From positions 1 through 7,171 of the forward strand of contig JAJYQZ010000035.1 of the NCBI GenBank assembly GCA_021794335.1: 7,171 nucleotides of DNA, read 5' to 3'. Of the stretch, positions 6,448-7,171 are shown piece by piece; positions within the stretch are counted from its first letter, which is position 1; each line of letters starts with the position of its first letter. Made by a program: the position numbers and the translations under genes. The DNA comes from a bacterium (GTDB lineage Bacteria; SZUA-79; Acidulodesulfobacterales; Acidulodesulfobacteraceae). Below the pieces are notes generated by a model. That model was not told where the DNA came from, did not search any database, and saw only the letters and a program-made list of their open reading frames with translations.

Positions 6448-7171
6448 TCAATTTATCGCGATAAAAGAAACCTGCCTTTTGTCCGTTTTATTGCGCCTGT
6501 AGCTATAAAAACTTTTATCCTCAAAATTGCATTTATTTAAATCATAGATATTTTTACTATTAAATCCGGATAAATTAAGTTCGTTTTTTAAGAAACCCTT
6601 CAAATCGAAAAACAGATTGTTTTTATCCGTACTTATGTTAAAAAATTTTTGATTTAGTATATCTTTAGATATAAATTTATTCAAAAAATCTTCTTTGACC
6701 TCGTAGCAATTTTTACAGATAGAAGGACCTATTATAATAATTACATCGTCTAAATTTGAATGGAAATGATCCGTTAATATATTTCCGGCATTTGTTATTA
6801 TGCCTTCCCAAGTCCCCTTCCAGCCGCAGTGGACGGCGCCTATAACCTTTTTAACACGGTCGTAAAAAAGAACGGGTACACAGTCGGCAGTCCTTACGCA
6901 AAGCATTATACCAGTTTTTTGGGTAAATGCTCCGTCAGCCTCGGCTAAATTTAAACCGTAATAATCATCCCCATCCTTTATTCGAAAATCTTTGTTTAAA
7001 ACTGCGATGTTATTGCCGTGGACCTGCTTAACTTCATAAATATATATATCTTTTTTATTGAAACCCGCAGGAATATATCCTGAAAGTTCTTTTCTTGCAC
7101 CCTTGTTTTCCAATTTAAAATCAAGCGCATTGTCTATAAATCCATATACTATGCGGCTATTATTTAAGTCT
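6448..7171 (-). CDS. pgeF: YfiH/PgeF-family (DUF152, 'polyphenol oxidase') purine nucleoside/peptidoglycan editing enzyme, N-terminus cut by window edge
   Basis: Members of this family (bacterial YfiH/PgeF, human LACC1/FAMIN) were first called laccases. They are now linked to purine nucleoside processing and, in E. coli, to keeping L-Ser out of peptidoglycan precursors. The metal-site residues are present: His in KQVHGN (codon 7020-7018), Cys in RTADCVPV (6882-6880) and His in AVHCGWKGT (6831-6829). Further family blocks are LAEADGAFT, IIGPSICKNCYEV and, near the end, KSFYSYRRNKTDKRQVSFIAIN. The frame stays open through 7171, reading DLNNSRIVYGFIDNALDFK upstream; VYGFIDN resembles the usual N-terminal HGFSTR. 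The TTG at 7113 is therefore an internal codon, and perhaps some tens of residues are missing. coaE follows 25 bases later. The family call is firm; the physiological role in this organism is inferred. Confidence 0.9.
   Translation of the reverse strand, partial: DLNNSRIVYGFIDNALDFKLENKGARKELSGYIPAGFNKKDIYIYEVKQVHGNNIAVLNKDFRIKDGDDYYGLNLAEADGAFTQKTGIMLCVRTADCVPVLFYDRVKKVIGAVHCGWKGTWEGIITNAGNILTDHFHSNLDDVIIIIGPSICKNCYEVKEDFLNKFISKDILNQKFFNISTDKNNLFFDLKGFLKNELNLSGFNSKNIYDLNKCNFEDKSFYSYRRNKTDKRQVSFIAIN

Noticed and set aside
6448..7171. Annotation of the right-end gene as a multicopper laccase
   Set aside because: The sequence is the small DUF152/YfiH family with a single His-Cys-His site; it lacks the cupredoxin domains and copper motifs of true multicopper oxidases.
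1..7171. Mobile element, phage, defence system, CRISPR or RNA gene
   Set aside because: No transposase, integrase, toxin-antitoxin pair, repeat array, terminal inverted repeats or tRNA-like folds were seen; nearly all bases are in recognised housekeeping genes.

Overview
The window is a low-G+C (roughly one third G+C by eye), densely coded piece of a Gram-negative bacterial chromosome. The Gram-negative call rests on three consecutive lipid A/Kdo genes. The pairing of a lipid A block with a coaE–rho neighbourhood resembles deltaproteobacterial-type genomes, but the lineage cannot be fixed from the sequence alone. There are no RNA genes, insertion sequences, CRISPR arrays or phage genes. All seven genes are intact, except the two cut by the window edges.

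Left half, plus strand (1-3413): the 3' end of lpxB (lipid A disaccharide synthase), then msbA (lipid A flippase) and waaA/kdtA (Kdo transferase). The genes are closely spaced (40 and 29 bases) and look like one operon. In order they make the lipid A disaccharide, add Kdo to the lipid A precursor and flip the product across the inner membrane. lpxK, the 4'-kinase needed between LpxB and WaaA, is not in the window.

Right half, minus strand (3439-7171, read right to left): pgeF/yfiH (cut by the right edge), coaE (last step of CoA synthesis), a GAF plus degenerate GGDEF protein, and rho (transcription terminator). The gaps are 25, 70 and 52 bases, so co-transcription is plausible. A weak promoter candidate sits just before the GAF-GGDEF gene. 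The two gene blocks converge at 3413/3439 with 25 bases between the stop codons and no visible intrinsic terminator.

Most of the window is ordinary housekeeping. The least ordinary element is the GAF-GGDEF protein: its catalytic motif is lost, but an RxxD sequence stands at the position of the cyclic-di-GMP inhibitory site, so it may be a cyclic-di-GMP receptor rather than a synthase. Second is the layout at the convergence point, where read-through of the lipid A operon would produce a C-rich, G-poor RNA antisense to rho itself.
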